Part shown: piece after piece, positions 14,500 to 28,600 of the stretch
How positions within the stretch are numbered: position 1 is the first letter of the stretch
How the letters are laid out: each line of letters opens with the position of its first letter
Origin: Hippophae tibetana
Lineage: Eukaryota > Streptophyta > Magnoliopsida > Rosales > Elaeagnaceae
Direction of reading: 5' to 3'
Assembly: GCA_037013495.1 (NCBI GenBank)
Contig: CM072810.1
Coordinates: 57,894,843-57,958,842, forward strand
Length of the DNA stretch: 64,000 nucleotides
Position numbers and translations under genes: made by a program
Notes under the pieces: model-generated
The model's input: only the letters and a program-made list of their open reading frames with translations
Told to the model about the DNA's origin: nothing
Databases searched by the model: none

Positions 14500-17400
14500 C
14501 ATAAAATTGAAAGATTAATTTTGGAGGCCATTTATGTATATCGATTTTCTTTTTTAGTGAATTGTTAAATTTAATGTATTATTTTTCATTATTATTTTTT
14601 TGCTTTTTTTCTTCACGGATGGATTATGCACATTACACAACTAAATAGCCATATTAAGGTTGCATTACGTTTAGGGTTTTGTTCGGTATAATAGAAAACA
14701 GTAGCCTTATGATTGAGGATGATTTGATAACTTTAGGGAAATTAATTTTTAGAAATATTGTTGCTTTTCTTTCTGGGGTTCTTGATTGAATGCTCCAATT
14801 CTACATATCAAAAGGAGTGATAATCTTTTTTGGCATCACAGGGTTGGGGTATTATGGACTTGTTGATGTTGTTTTCGTCTGTGTATTTCGTTTCGTATTT
14901 ATTTTTGAAACCATAGTCTCTTCTTCTTGATCTTTATTTCTATGTTCGATCAATCTTTGTTCTTCATAAATAAAACAGTAGGAAAAAGAAGATGGGTTAT
15001 ACTCTTCACAGTATTAAAACAAGAAAATTTGAGAAATAAGAGTTCCAACTTTAAACGGCCATAACTTTTGACTCGTATACCAAAATTACTATTATAATAT
15101 ATCAAGTTAGAGCTTGTAACGATTCCTATAATCTCAGCTACGTGGCAGAAGAACCTCATTTTTGAACAAAAATTCTCCTTTTGCATCACCTACCGAGGTC
15201 TTAATGTTTTTGTTGCATATAGACCCTTTTTCTTTGCTTTGGATTTTTTTCAATGCAACTATAACGAATATTGAGGTGCCGACGAAAAGTGTGTTTAAAA
15301 ATATTCTAAATATTTTCAATATCTAACAATTATTCTCATGACAATACAAATATACTAATTACGCTTCACAATTTATTTTTTGGAACATAAAATTGAAATA
15401 TTAATTTTGGAGGCCATTTATGTATAGCGATTTTCTTTTTTAGTGAATTGTTAAATTTAATGTATTATTTTTCATTATTATTTTTATGCTTTTTTTCTTC
15501 AAGGATGGATTATGAACATTACACACCTAAATAGCCATATTAAGGTTGCATTACGTTTAGGGTTTTGTTCCGTATAATAGAAAACAGTAGCGTTATGATG
15601 GAGGAAGATTTGATAACTTTATTGAAATTACTTTTTAGAAATATTGTTGCTTTTATTCATGTGGTTCTGGATTGAATGCTCCAATTCGACATATCAGAAG
15701 GAGTGATCATATTTTTTGGCATCACATGGTTGGGGTATTATGGACTTGTTGATGTGGTTTTCGTCTGTGTATTTCGTTTCGTATTTATTTTTGAAACCAT
15801 AGTCTCTTCTTCTTAATCTTTATTTCTATGTTCAATCAATCTTTGTTCTTCATAAATAAAAGAGTAGGAAAAAGAAGATTGGTTATACGCTTCACAATAT
15901 TGAAAAAAGAAAACTTGAGAAATAAGAGTTCCAACTTTAAACGGCCATAACTTTTGACCCGTATACCAAAATTACTATTATAATATATCAAGTTAGAGCT
16001 TGTAACGATTCCTATAATCTCAGCTACGTGGCAGAAGAACCTCATTTTTGAACAAAAATTCTCCTTTTGCATCACCTACCGAGGTCTTAATGTTTTTGTT
16101 GCATATAGACCCTTTTTCTTTGCTTTGGATTTTTTTCAATGCAACTATAACGAATATTGAGGTGCCGACGAAAAGTGTGTTTAAAAATATTCTAAATATT
16201 TTCAATATCTAACAATTATTCTCATGACAATACAAATATACTAATTACGCTTCACAATTTATTTTTTGGAACATAAAATTGAAATATTAATTTTGGAGGC
16301 CATTTATGTATAGCGATTTTCTTTTTTAGTGAATTGTTAAATTTAATGTATTATTTTTCATTATTATTTTTACGCTTGTTTTCTTCATGGATGGATTATG
16401 AACATTACACAACTAAATAGCCATATTAAGGTTGCATTACGTTTAGGGTTTTGTTCGGTATAATAGAAAACAGTAGCGTTATGATGGAGGAAGATTTGAT
16501 AACTTTATTGAAATTACTTTTTAGAAATATTGTTGCTTTTCTTTCTGGGGTTCTTGATTGAATTCTCCAAATCGACTTATCAAAAGGAGTGATCATCTTT
16601 TTTGGCATCACAAGGTTGGGGTATTATGGACTTGTTGATGTTGTTTTCGTCTGTGTATTTCGTTTCGTATTTATTTTTGAAACCATAGTCTCTTCTTCTT
16701 GATCTTTGTTTCTTTGTTCGATCAATCTTTGTTCTTCATAAATAAAAGAGTAGGAAAAAGAAGATGGGTTATACTCTTCACAGTATTAAAACAAGAAAAT
16801 TTGAGAAATAAGAGTTCATACTTTAAACGGCCATAACTTTTGACTCGTATACCAAAATTACTATTATAATATATCAAGTTAGAGCTTGTAAGGATTCCTA
16901 TAATCTCAGCTACGTGGCAGAAGAACCTCATTTTTTGAACAAAAATTCTCCTGTTACATCACCTACCGAGGTCTTAATGTTTTTGTAGCATATAGACCCT
17001 TTTGTTTTGCTTTGGATTTTTTTCAATGCAACTATAACGAATATTGAGGTGCCGACGAAAAGTGTGTTTAAAAATATTCTAAATATTTTCAATATCTAAC
17101 AATTATTCTCATGACAATACAAATATACTAATTACGCTTCACAATTTATTTTTTGGAACATAAAATTGAAAGATTAATTTTGGAGGCCATTTATGTATAT
17201 CGATTTTCTTTTTTAGTGAATTGTTAAATTTAATGTATTATTTTTCATTATTATGTTTTTGCTTTTTTTCTTCACGGATGGATTATGCACATTACACAAC
17301 TAAATAGCCATATTAAGGTTGCATTACGTTTAGGGTTTTGTCCGGTATAATAGAAAACAGTAGCCTTATGATTGAGGATGATTTGATAACTTTAGGGAAA

Positions 17401-18000
17401 TTAATTTTTAGAAATATTGTTGCTTTTCTTTCTGGGGTTCTTGATTGAATGCTCCAATTCGACATATCAAAAGGAGTGATCATCTTTTTTGGCATCACAA
17501 GGTTGGGGTATTATGGACTTGTTGATGTGGTTTTCGTCTGTGTATTTCGTTTCGTATTTATTTTTGAAACCATAGTCTCTTCTTCTTAATCTTTATTTCT
17601 ATGTTCAATCAATCTTTGTTCTTCATAAATAAAAGAGTAGGAAAAAGAAGATTGGTTATACGCTTCACAATATTGAAAAAAGAAAACTTGAGAAATAAGA
17701 GTTCCAACTTTAAACGGCCATAACTTTTGACTCGTATACCAAAATTACTATTATAATATATCAAGTTAGAGCTTCTAACGATTCCTATAATCTCAGCTAC
17801 GTGGCAGAAGAACCTCATTTTTGAACAAAAATCCTCCTTTTGCATCACCTACCGAGGTCTTAATGTTTTTGTTGCATATAGACCCTTTTGCTTTGCTTTG
17901 GATTTTTTTCAATGCAACTATAACGAATATTGAGGTGCCAACCAAAAGTGTGTTTAAAAATATTCTAAATATTTTCAATATCTAACAATTATTCTCATGA
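14500..18000. repeat. Segments matching 3.5-6.2 kb (offsets 9666 and 13211 bp)
   Basis: About 14.5-15.8 kb matches 4.9-6.2 kb at an offset of 9666 bp; both share an ACAGTAGGAAAAAG variant and a CCAATTCTACATATC variant. About 16.7-18.0 kb matches 3.5-4.8 kb at an offset of 13211 bp; both share ATTATGTTTTTGC and GTCCGGTATAATAG. The two segments have swapped order relative to their sources, so more than one duplication or conversion event is needed. Confidence 0.7.
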
Positions 18001-21000
18001 CAATACAAATATACTAATTACGCTTCACAATTTATTTTTTGGAACATAAAATTGAAAGATTAATTTTGGAGGCCATTTATGTATAGCGATTTTCTTTTTT
18101 AGTGAATTGTTAAATTTAATGTATTATTTTTCATTATTATTTTTATGCTTTTTTTCTTCACGGATGGATTATGCACATTACACAACTAAATAGCCATATT
18201 AAGGTTGCATTACGTTTAGGGTTTTGTTCCGTATAATAGAAAACAGTAGCGTTATGATGGAAGAAGATTTGATAACTTTATTGAAAATACTTTTTAGAAA
18301 TATTGTTGCTTTTCTTTCTGGGGTTCTTGATTGAATGCTCCAAATCGACTTATCAAAAGCAGTGATAATCTTTTTTGGCATCACAAGGTTGGGGTATTAT
18401 GGACTGGTTGATGTTGTTTTCGTCTGTGTATTTCGTTTCGTATTTATTTTTGAAACCATAGTCTCTTCTTCTTGATCTTTATTTCTATGTTCGATCAATC
18501 TTTGTTCTTCATAAATAAAAGAGTAGGAAAAAGAAGATGGGTTATACTCTTCACAGTATTAAAACAAGAAAATTTGAGAAATAAGAGTTCATACTTTAAA
18601 CGACCATAACTTTTGACTCGTATACCAAAATTACTATTATAATATATCAAGTTAGAGCTTGTAACGATTCCTATAATCTCAGCTACGTGGCAGAAGAACC
18701 TCATTTTTTGAACAAAAATTCTCCTGTTACATCACCTACCGAGGTCTTAATGTTTTTGTAGCATATAGACCCTTTTGTTTTGCTTTGGATTTTTTTCAAT
18801 GCAACTATAACGAATATTGAGGTGCCGACGAAAAGTGTGTTTAAAAATATTCTAAATATTTTCAATATCTAAGAATTATTCTCATGACAATACAAATATA
18901 CTAATTACGCTTCACAATTTATTTTTTGGAACATAAAATTGAAAGATTAATTTTGGAGGCCATTTATGTATATCAATTTTCTTTTTTAGTGAATTGTTAA
19001 ATTTAATGTATTATTTTTCATTATTATTTTTTTGCTTTTTTTCTTCACGGATGGATTATGCACATTACACAACTAAATAGCCATATTAAGGTTGCATTAC
19101 GTTTAGGGTTTTGTTCGGTATAATAGAAAACAGTAGCGTTATGATGGAGGAAGATTTGATAACTTTATTGAAATTACTTTATAGAAATATTGTTGCTTTT
19201 CTTTCTGGGGTTCTTGATTGAATTCTCCAAATCGACTTATCAAAAGGAGTGATCATGTTTTTTGGCATCACAAGGTTGGGGTATTATGGACTTGTTGATG
19301 TGGTTTTCGTCTGTGTATTTCGTTTCGTATTTATTTTTGAAACCATAGTCTCTTCTTCTTAATCTTTATTTCTATGTTCGATCAATCTTTGTTCTTCATA
19401 AATAAAAGAGTAGGAAAAAGAAGATGGGTTATACTCTTCACAATATTGAAAAAAGAAAACTTGAGAAATAAGAGTTCCAACTTTAAACGGCCATAACTTT
19501 TGACTCGTATACCAAAATTACTATTATAATATATCAAGTTAGAGCTTGTAACGATTCCTATAATCTCAGCTACGTGGCAGAAGAACCTCATTTTTTGAAC
19601 AAAAATTCTCCTGTTACATCACCTACCGAGGTCTTAATGTTTTTGTAGCATATAGACCCTTTTGTTTTGCTTTGGATTTTTTTCAATGCAACTATAACGA
19701 ATATTGAGGTGCCGACGAAAAGTGTGTTTAAAAATATTCTAAATATTTTCAATATCTAACAATTATTCTCATGACAATACAAATATACTAATTACGCTTC
19801 ACAATTTATTTTTTGGAACATAAAATTGAAAGAATAATTTTGGAGGCCATTTATGTATAGCGATTTTCTTTTTTAGTGAATTGTTAAATATAATGTATTA
19901 TTTTTCATTATTATTTTTTTGCTTTTTTTCTTCACGGATGGATTATGCACATTACACAACTAAATAGCCATATTAAGGTTGCATTACGTTTAGGGTTTTG
20001 TTCGGTATAATAGAAAACAGTAGCCTTATGATGGAGGATGATTTGATAACTTTAGGGAAATTAATTTTTAGAAATATTGTTGCTTTTCTTTCTGGGGTTC
20101 TTGATTGAATGCTCCAATTCGACATATCAAAAGGAGTGATCATCTTTTTTGGCATCACAAGGTTGGGGTATTATGGACTTGTTGATGTGGTTTTCGTCTG
20201 TGTATTTCGTTTCGTATTTATTTTTGAAACCATAGTCTCTTCTTCTTAATCTTTATTTCTATGTTCAATCAATCTTTGTTCTTCATAAATAAAAGAGTAG
20301 GAAAAAGAAGATGGGTTATACTCTTCACAATATTGAAAAAAGAAAACTTGAGAAATAAGAGTTCCAACTTTAAACGGCCATAACTTTTGACTCGTATACC
20401 AAAATTACTATTATAATATATCAAGTTAGAGCTTGTAACGATTCCTATAATCTCAGCTACGTGGCAAAAGAACCTCATTTTTTCAACAAAAATTCTCCGG
20501 TTACATCACCTACCGAGGTCTTAATGTTTTTGTTGCATATAGACCCTTTTGTTTTGCTTTGGATTTTTTTCAATGCAACTATAACGAATATTGAGGTGCC
20601 GACGAAAAGTGTGTTTAAAAATATTCTAAATATTTTCAATATCTAACAATTATTCTCATGACAATAGAAATATACTAATTACGCTTCACAATTTTTTTTT
20701 TGGAACATAAAATTGAAAGATTAATTTTGGAGGCCATTTATGTATATCGATTTTCTTTTTTAGTGAATTGTTAAATTTAATGTATTATTTTTCATTATTA
20801 TTTTTTTGCTTTTTTTCTTCAAGGATGGGTTATGGACATTACACAACTAAATAGCCATATTAAGGTTGCATTAAGTTTAGGGTTTTGTTTGGTATAATAA
20901 AAAAACAGTAGCCATATGATTGAGGATGATTTGATAACTTTAGGGAAATTAATTTTTAGAAATATTGTTGCTTTTCTTTCTGGGGTTCTTGATTGAATGC

Positions 21001-22689
21001 TCCAATTCGACATATCAAAAGGAGTGATCATCTTTTTTGGCATCACAAGGTTGGGGTATTATGGGCTTGTTGATGTGGTTTTCGTCTGTGTATTTCGTTT
21101 CGTATTTATTTTTGAAACCATAGTCTCTTCTTCTTAATCTTTATTTCTATTTTCGATCAATCTTTGTTCTTCATAAATAAAAGAGTAGGAAAAAGAAGAT
21201 GGGTTATACTCTTCAGAATATTGAAAAAAGAAAACTTGAGAAATAAGAGTTCCAACTTTAAACGACCATAACTTTTGACTCGTATACCAAAATTACTATT
21301 ATAATATATCAAGTTAGAGCTTCTAACGATTCCTATAATCTCAGCTACGTGGCAGAAGAACCTCATTTTTGAACAAAAATCCTCCTTTTGCATCACCTAC
21401 CGAGGTGTTAATGTTTTTGTTGCATATAGACCCTTTTGCTTTGCTTTGGATTTTTTTCAATGCAACTATAACGAATATTGAGGTGCCGACCAAAAGTGTG
21501 TTTAAAAATATTCTAAATATTTTCAATATCTAACAATTATTCTCATGACAATACAAATATACTAATTACGCTTCACAATTTATTTTTTGGATCATAAAAT
21601 TGAAAGATTAATTTTGGAGGCCATTTATGTATAGCGATTTTCTTTTTTAGTGAATTGTTAAATTTATTGTATTATTTTTCATTATTATTTTTATGCTTTT
21701 TTTCTTCACGGATGGATTATGCACATTACACAACTAAATAGCCATATTAAGGTTGCATTACGTTTAGGGTTTTGTTCCGTATAATAGAAAATAGTAGCGT
21801 TATGATGGAGGATGATTTGATAACTTTATTGAAATTACTTTTTAGAAATATTGTTGCTTTTCTTTCTGGGGTTCTTGATTGAATGCTCCAAATCGACTTA
21901 TCAAAAGGAGAGATCATCTTTTTTGGCATCACAAGGTTGGGGTATTATGGACTTGTTGATGTTGTTTTTGTCTATGTATTTCGTTTCGAATTTATTTTTG
22001 AAACCATAGTCTCTTCTTCTTGATCTTTATTTCTATGTTCGATCAATCTTTGTTCTTCATAAATAAAAGAGTAGGAAAAAGGAGATGGGTTATACTCTTC
22101 ACAATATTGAAAAAAGAAAACTTGAGAAATAAGAGTTCCAACTTTAAACGGCCATAACTTTTGACTCGTATACCAAAATTACTATTATAATATATCAAGT
22201 TAGAGCTTGTAACGATTCCTATAATCTCACCTACATGGCAGAAGAACCTCATTTTTGAACAAAAATTCTCCTTTTGCATCACCTACCGAGGTCTTAATGT
22301 TTTTGTCGCATATAGACCCTTTTGCTTTGCTTTGGATTTTTTTCAATGCAACTATAACGAATATTGAGGTGCCGACGAAAAGTGTGTTTAAATATATTCT
22401 AAATATTTTCAATATCTAACAATTATTCTCATGACAATACAAATATACTAATTACGCTTCACAATTTATTTTTTGGAACATAAAATTGAAATATTAATTT
22501 TGGAGGCCATTTATGTATAGCGATTTTCTTTTTTAGTGAATTGTTAAATTTAATGTATTATTTTTCATTATTATTTTTATGCTTTTTTTCTTCACGGATG
22601 GATTATGAACATTACACAACTAAATAGCCATATTAAGGTTGCATTACGTTTAGGGTTTTGTTCCGTATAATAGAAAACAGTAGCGTTAT

Positions 22690-25600
22690 GTTGGAGTAAG
22701 ATTTTGAAATTACTTTTTAGAAATATTGTTGTTTTTCTTTCTGGGGTTCTTGATTAAATGCTCCAATTCGACTTATCAAAAGGAGTGATCATCTTTTTTG
22801 GCATCACAAGGTTGGGATATTATGGACTTGTTGATGTTGTTTTCGTCTGTGTATTTCGTTTCGTATTTATTTTTGAAACCATAGTCTATTCTTCTTGATC
22901 TTTATTTCTATGTTCAATCAATCTTTGTTCTTCATAAATAAAAGAGTAGGAAAAATAAGATGGGTTATACTCTTCACAGTATTTAGAAAAGAAAATTTGA
23001 GAAATAAGAGTTCCAACTTTAAATGACCATAACTTTTGACTCGTATATCGAAATTACTATTATAATATATCAAGTTAGAGCTTTTAACGATTCCTATAAT
23101 CTGACCTGTGTTGTAGAAGAACCTCATTTTTTGAACAAAAATTCTCCTTTTACATCACCTACCGAGGTCTTAATGTTTTTGTTCCATAAAGACCCTTTAT
23201 TTTTGCTTTGGATTTTTTTCAATGCAACAATTACAAAGATTGAGGTGCCGACGAAAAGTGTGTTTAAAAATATTCTAAATATTTTCAATTTCTAATAATT
23301 ATTCTCATAAAAATACAAATATACTCATTACGCTTCACAATTTATTTTTTGGTACATAAAATTGAAAGATTAATTTTCGAAGCCATTTATATATATCGAT
23401 TTTTTTTTAGTGAATGGTTAAATTTATTGTATTATTTTTTTGCCTTTTTTCTTCACGGATGGATTATGCACATTACACATCTAAATAACCATATTAAGGT
23501 TGCATTAGGTTTAGGGTTTTGTTCCGTATAATAGAAAACAGTAGCCTTATGATGGAGGAAGATTTGATAACATTAGTGAAATTAGTTTTTAGAAATATTA
23601 TTGCTTTTCTTTCTGGGGTTCTTGATTGAATGCTACAATTCAACATTTCAAAAGGAGTGATCAACTTTTTTGGCATAACAAGGATGGGGTATAATGGACT
23701 TGTTGATGTTGTTTTCGTATGTGTATTTCGTTTCGTATTTATTTTTGAAACCATAGTCTCTTCTTCTTGATATTTATTTCTCTGTTCAATCAATCTTTGT
23801 TCTTCATAAATAAAAGAGTAGGAAAAAGAAGATGGGTTATACTCTTCACAATATTAAAAAAAGAAAATTTGAGAAATAAGAGTTCCAACTTTAAACGGCC
23901 ATAACTTTTGACTCGTATATCGAAATTACTATTATAATATATCAAGTTAGAGCTTGTAACGATTCCTATAATCTCAGCTATGTGGCAGAAGAACGTCATT
24001 TTCTGAACAAAAATTCTCCTTTTACATCACCTACCGAGGTCTTAATGTTTTTGTTAAATATAGACCCTTTTGTTTTGCTTTGGATTTTTTTCAATGCAAC
24101 TATTACGAATATTGAGGTGCCGACGAAAAGTATGTTTAAAATATTCTAAATATTTTCAATATCTAATAATTATTCTCATGATAATACAAATATACTCATT
24201 ACGCTTCACAATTTATTTTTTGGAACATAAATTTGAAAGATTAATTTTCGAAGCCATTTATGTATAACGATTTTCTATTTTGGAGAATTGTTAAATTTAA
24301 TGTATTATTTTTATGCTTTTTTTCTTCACGAATGGATTATGCACATTACACAACTTAATAGCCATATTAAGGTTGCATTAGGTTTAGAGTTTTGTTCCGT
24401 ATAATAGAAAACAGTAGCCTTATGATGGAGGATGATTTGATAACTTTAGTGAAATTACTTTTTAGAAATATTGTTGCTTTTATTCCTGTGGTTCTTGATT
24501 GAATGCTCCAATTCGACATATCAAAAGGAGTGATCATCTTTTTTGGCATCACAAGGTTGGGGTATTATGGACTTGTTGATGTTGTTTTCGTCTGTGTATT
24601 TCGTTTCGTATTTATTTTTGAAACCATAGTCTCTTCTTCTTGATTTTTATTTCTATGTTCGATCAATCTTTGTTCTTCATAAATAAAAGAGTAGGAAAAA
24701 GAAGATGGGTTATAATCTTCACAATATTAAAAAAAGAAAATTTGAGAAATAAGAGTTCCAACTTTAAACGGCCATAACTTTTGACTCGTATATTGAAATT
24801 ACTATTATAATATATCAAGTTAGAGCATGTAACGATTCCTATAATCTCAGCTATGTGGCAGAAGAACCTCATTTTTTGAACAAAAATTCTCCTTTTACAT
24901 CACCTACCGAGGTCTTAAAGTTTTTGTTCCATATAGACCCTTTTGTTTTGCTTTGGATTTTTTTGAATGCAACTATTTCGAATATTGAGGTGCCGACGAA
25001 AAGTGTGTTTAAAAATATTTTAAATATTTTCAATATCTAATATTTATTCTCATGACAATACAAATATACTCATTACGCTTCACAATTTATTTTTTGGAAC
25101 ATAAATTTGAAAGATTAATTTTCGAAGCCATTTATGTATAGCGATTTTCTATTTTGGAGAATTTTTAAATTTAATGTATTATTTTTATGCTTTTTTTCTT
25201 CATGGATGGATTATGCACATTACACAACTAAATAGCTATATTAAGGTTGCATTAGGTTTAGGGTTTTGTTCCGTATAATAGAAAACAGTAGCCTTATGAT
25301 GGAGGATGATATGATAACTTTAGTGAAATTACTTTTTAGAAATATTGTTGCTTTTATTCCTGTAGTTCTTGATTGAATGATCCAATTCGACATATCGAAA
25401 GGAGTGATCTTCTTTTTGGCCATCACAAGGTTGGGGTATTATGGATTTGTTGATGTTGTTTTCGTTTGTGTATTTCGTTTCGTGTTTATTTTTGAAACCA
25501 TAGTCTCTTTTTCTTGATCTTTATTTCTATGTTCGATCAATCTTTGTTCTTCATAAATAAAAGAGTAGGAAAAAGAAGATGGGTTATACTCTTCACAATA

Positions 25601-28600
25601 TTAAAAAAAGAAAATTTGAGAAATAAGAGTTCCAACTTTAAACGGCCATAACTTTTGACTCGTATATCGAAATTACTATTTTAATATATCAAGTTAGAGC
25701 TTGTAACAATTCCTATAATCTGAGGTATGTTCTATAAGAACCTCATTTTTTGAACAAAAATTCTCCTTTTACATCACCTATCGAGGTCTTAAAGTTTTTG
25801 TTAAATGTAGACCCTTTTGTTTTGCTTTGGATTTTTTTCAATGCAACTATTTCGAATATTGAGGTGCCGACGAAAAGTGTGTTTAAAATATTCTAAATAT
25901 TTTCAATATCTAATAATTATTCTCATGATAATACAAATATACTCATTACGCTTCACAATTTATTTTTTGGAACATAAAATTGAAAGATTAATTTTCGAAG
26001 CCATTTATGTATAGCGATTTTCTATTTTGGAGAATTTTTAAATTTAATGTATTATTTTTATGCTTTTTTTCTTCATGGATGGATTATGCAAATTACACAA
26101 CTAAATAGCTATATTAAGGTTGCATTAGGTTTAGGGTTTTGTTCCGTATAATAGAAAACAGTAGCCTTATGATGGAGGATGATATGATAACTTTAGTGAA
26201 ATTACTTTTTAGAAATATTGTTGCTTTTATTCCTGTAGTTCTTGATTGAATGATCCAATTCGACATATCGAAAGGAGTGATCTTCTTTTTGGGCATCACA
26301 AGGTTGGGGTATTATGGACTTGTTGATGTTGTTTTCGTTTGTGTATTTCGTTTCGTATTTATTTTTGAAACCATAGTCTCTTTTTCTTGATCTTTATTTC
26401 TATGTTCGATCAATCTTTGTTCTTCATAAATAAAAGAGTAGGAAAAAGAAGATGGGTTATACTCTTCACAATATTAAAAAAAGAAAATTTGAGAAATAAG
26501 AGTTCCAACTTTAAACGGCCATAACTTTTGACTCGTATATCGAAATTACTATTTTAATATATCAAGTTAGAGCTTGTAACGATTCCTATAATCTGAGCTA
26601 TGTTCTATAAGAACCTCATTTTTTGACCAAAAATTCTCCTTTTACATCACCTACCGAGGTCTTAATGTTTTTGTTAAATGTAGACCCTTTTGTTTTGCTT
26701 TGTATTTTTTTCAATGCAACTATTACGAATATTGATGAGCCGACGAAAAGTGTGTTTAAAATATTCTAAATATTTTCAATATCTAATAATTATTCTCATG
26801 ATAATACAAATATACTCATTACGCTTCACAATTTATTTTTTGGAACATAAAATTGAAAGATTAATTTTCGAAGCCATTTATGTATAGCGATTTTCTATTT
26901 TGGAGAATTTTTAAATTTAATGTATTATTTTTATGCTTTTTTTCTTCATGGATGGATTATGCACATTACACAACTAAATAGCTATATTAAGGTTGCATTA
27001 GGTTTAGGGTTTTGTTCCGTATAATAGAAAACAGTAGCCTTATGATGGAGGATGATATGATAACTTTAGTGAAATTACTTTTTAGAAATATTGTTGCTTT
27101 TATTCCTGTAGTTCTTGATTGAATGATCCAATTCGACATATCGAAAGGAGTGATCTTCTTTTTGGGCATCACAAGGTTGGGGTATTATGGACTTGTTGAT
27201 GTTGTTTTCGTTTGTGTATTTCGTTTCGTATTTATTTTTGAAACCATAATCTCTTTTTCTTGATCTTTATTTCTATGTTCGATCAATCTTTGTTCTTCAT
27301 AAAAAAAATAGTAGCAAAAAGAAGATGGGTTATACTCTTCAAAATATTAAAAAAAGAAAATTTGAGAAATAAGAGTTCCAACTTTAAACGGCCATAACTT
27401 TTGACTCGTATATCGAAATTACTATTATAATATATCAAGTTAGAGCATGTAACGATTCCTATAATCTCAGCTATGTGGCAGAAGAACCTCATTTTTTGAA
27501 TAAAAATTCTCCTTTTACATCACCTACCGAGGTCTTAAAGTTTTTGTTCCATATAGACCCTTTTGTTTTGCTTTGGATTTTTTTGAATGCAACTATTTCG
27601 AATATTGAGGTGCCGACGAAAAGTGTGTTTAAAAATATTTTAAATATTTTCAATATCTAATATTTATTCTCATGACAATACAAATATACTCATTACGCTT
27701 CACAATTTATTTTTTGGAACATAAATTTGAAATATTAATTTTCGAAGCCATTTATGTATAGCGATTTTATATTTTGGAGAATTGTTAAATTTAATATATT
27801 ATTTTTATGCTTTTTTTCTTCACGGATGGATTATGCACAATACAAAACTAAATAGCCATATCAAGGTTGCATTAGGTTTAGGGTTTTGTTCCGTATAATA
27901 GAAAACAGTAGCCTTATGATGGAGGATGATTTGATAACATTAGTGAAATTAGTTTTTAGAAATATTGTTGCTTTTATTCCTGGGGTTCTTGATTGAATAC
28001 TACAATTCGACATTTCAAAAGGAGTGATCAACTTTTTTGGCATCAGAAGGTTGGGGTATTATGGACTTGTTGATGTTGTTTTCGTCTGTGTATTTCGTTT
28101 CGTATTTATTTTGCAAACCATAGTCTCTTCTTCTTGATCTTTATTTCTATGTTCTATCAATCTTTGTTCTTCATAAATAAAAGAGTAGGAAAAAGAAGAT
28201 GGGTTATACTCTTCACAATATTAAAAAAAGAAAATTTGAGAAATAAGAGTTCCAACTTTAAACGGCCATAACTTTTGACTCGTATATCGAAATTACTATT
28301 ATAATATATCAAGTTAGAGCATGTAACGATTCCTATAATCTCAGCTATGTGGCAGAAGAACCTCATTTTTTGAACAAAAATTCTCCTTTTACATCACCTA
28401 CCGAGGTCTTAATATTTTTGTTAAATATAGACCCTTTTGTTTTGCTTTGGATTTTTTTGAATGCAACTATTTCGAATATTGAGGTGCCGACGAAAAGTGT
28501 GTTTAAAAATATTTTAAATATTTTCAATATCTAATATTTATTCTCTTGACAATACAAATATACTCATTACGCTTCACAACTTATTTTTTGGAACATAAAT

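Larger units (their letters stand above)
1..22690. repeat. Satellite subfamily A domain (886-887 bp monomers)
   Basis: Monomers in this domain share a set of variants absent from most later ones: TTTTGGAGGCCATTTATG, GCTACGTGGCAGAAGAACC, TACCAAAATTACTATTATAA, and a 13-bp CATTATTATTTTT stretch before ATGCTTTTTTTC. That stretch explains the 886-887 bp length against 873 bp in type B. Two copies, near 12.85 and 13.71 kb, lack it. The domain ends in a monomer with many private variants (about 22.68-23.1 kb), as expected at the edge of a homogenisation block. A second odd monomer lies at about 20.8-20.95 kb, with AAGGATGGGTTATGGACATT and an expanded A-run. Confidence 0.85.

Noticed and set aside
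1-22690. True telomere or interstitial telomeric repeat
   Set aside because: Only one TTTAGGG unit occurs per monomer, never in tandem.
22918-23295. Other recurring 60-90 codon frames on both strands of the monomer (for example starting MRFFCH, MKIFRIF, MAEEPHF and MFCFGFF)
   Set aside because: They overlap on opposite strands, open and close with single-base variants from copy to copy, and have the biased composition of AT-rich DNA. Treated as shadows of the satellite.
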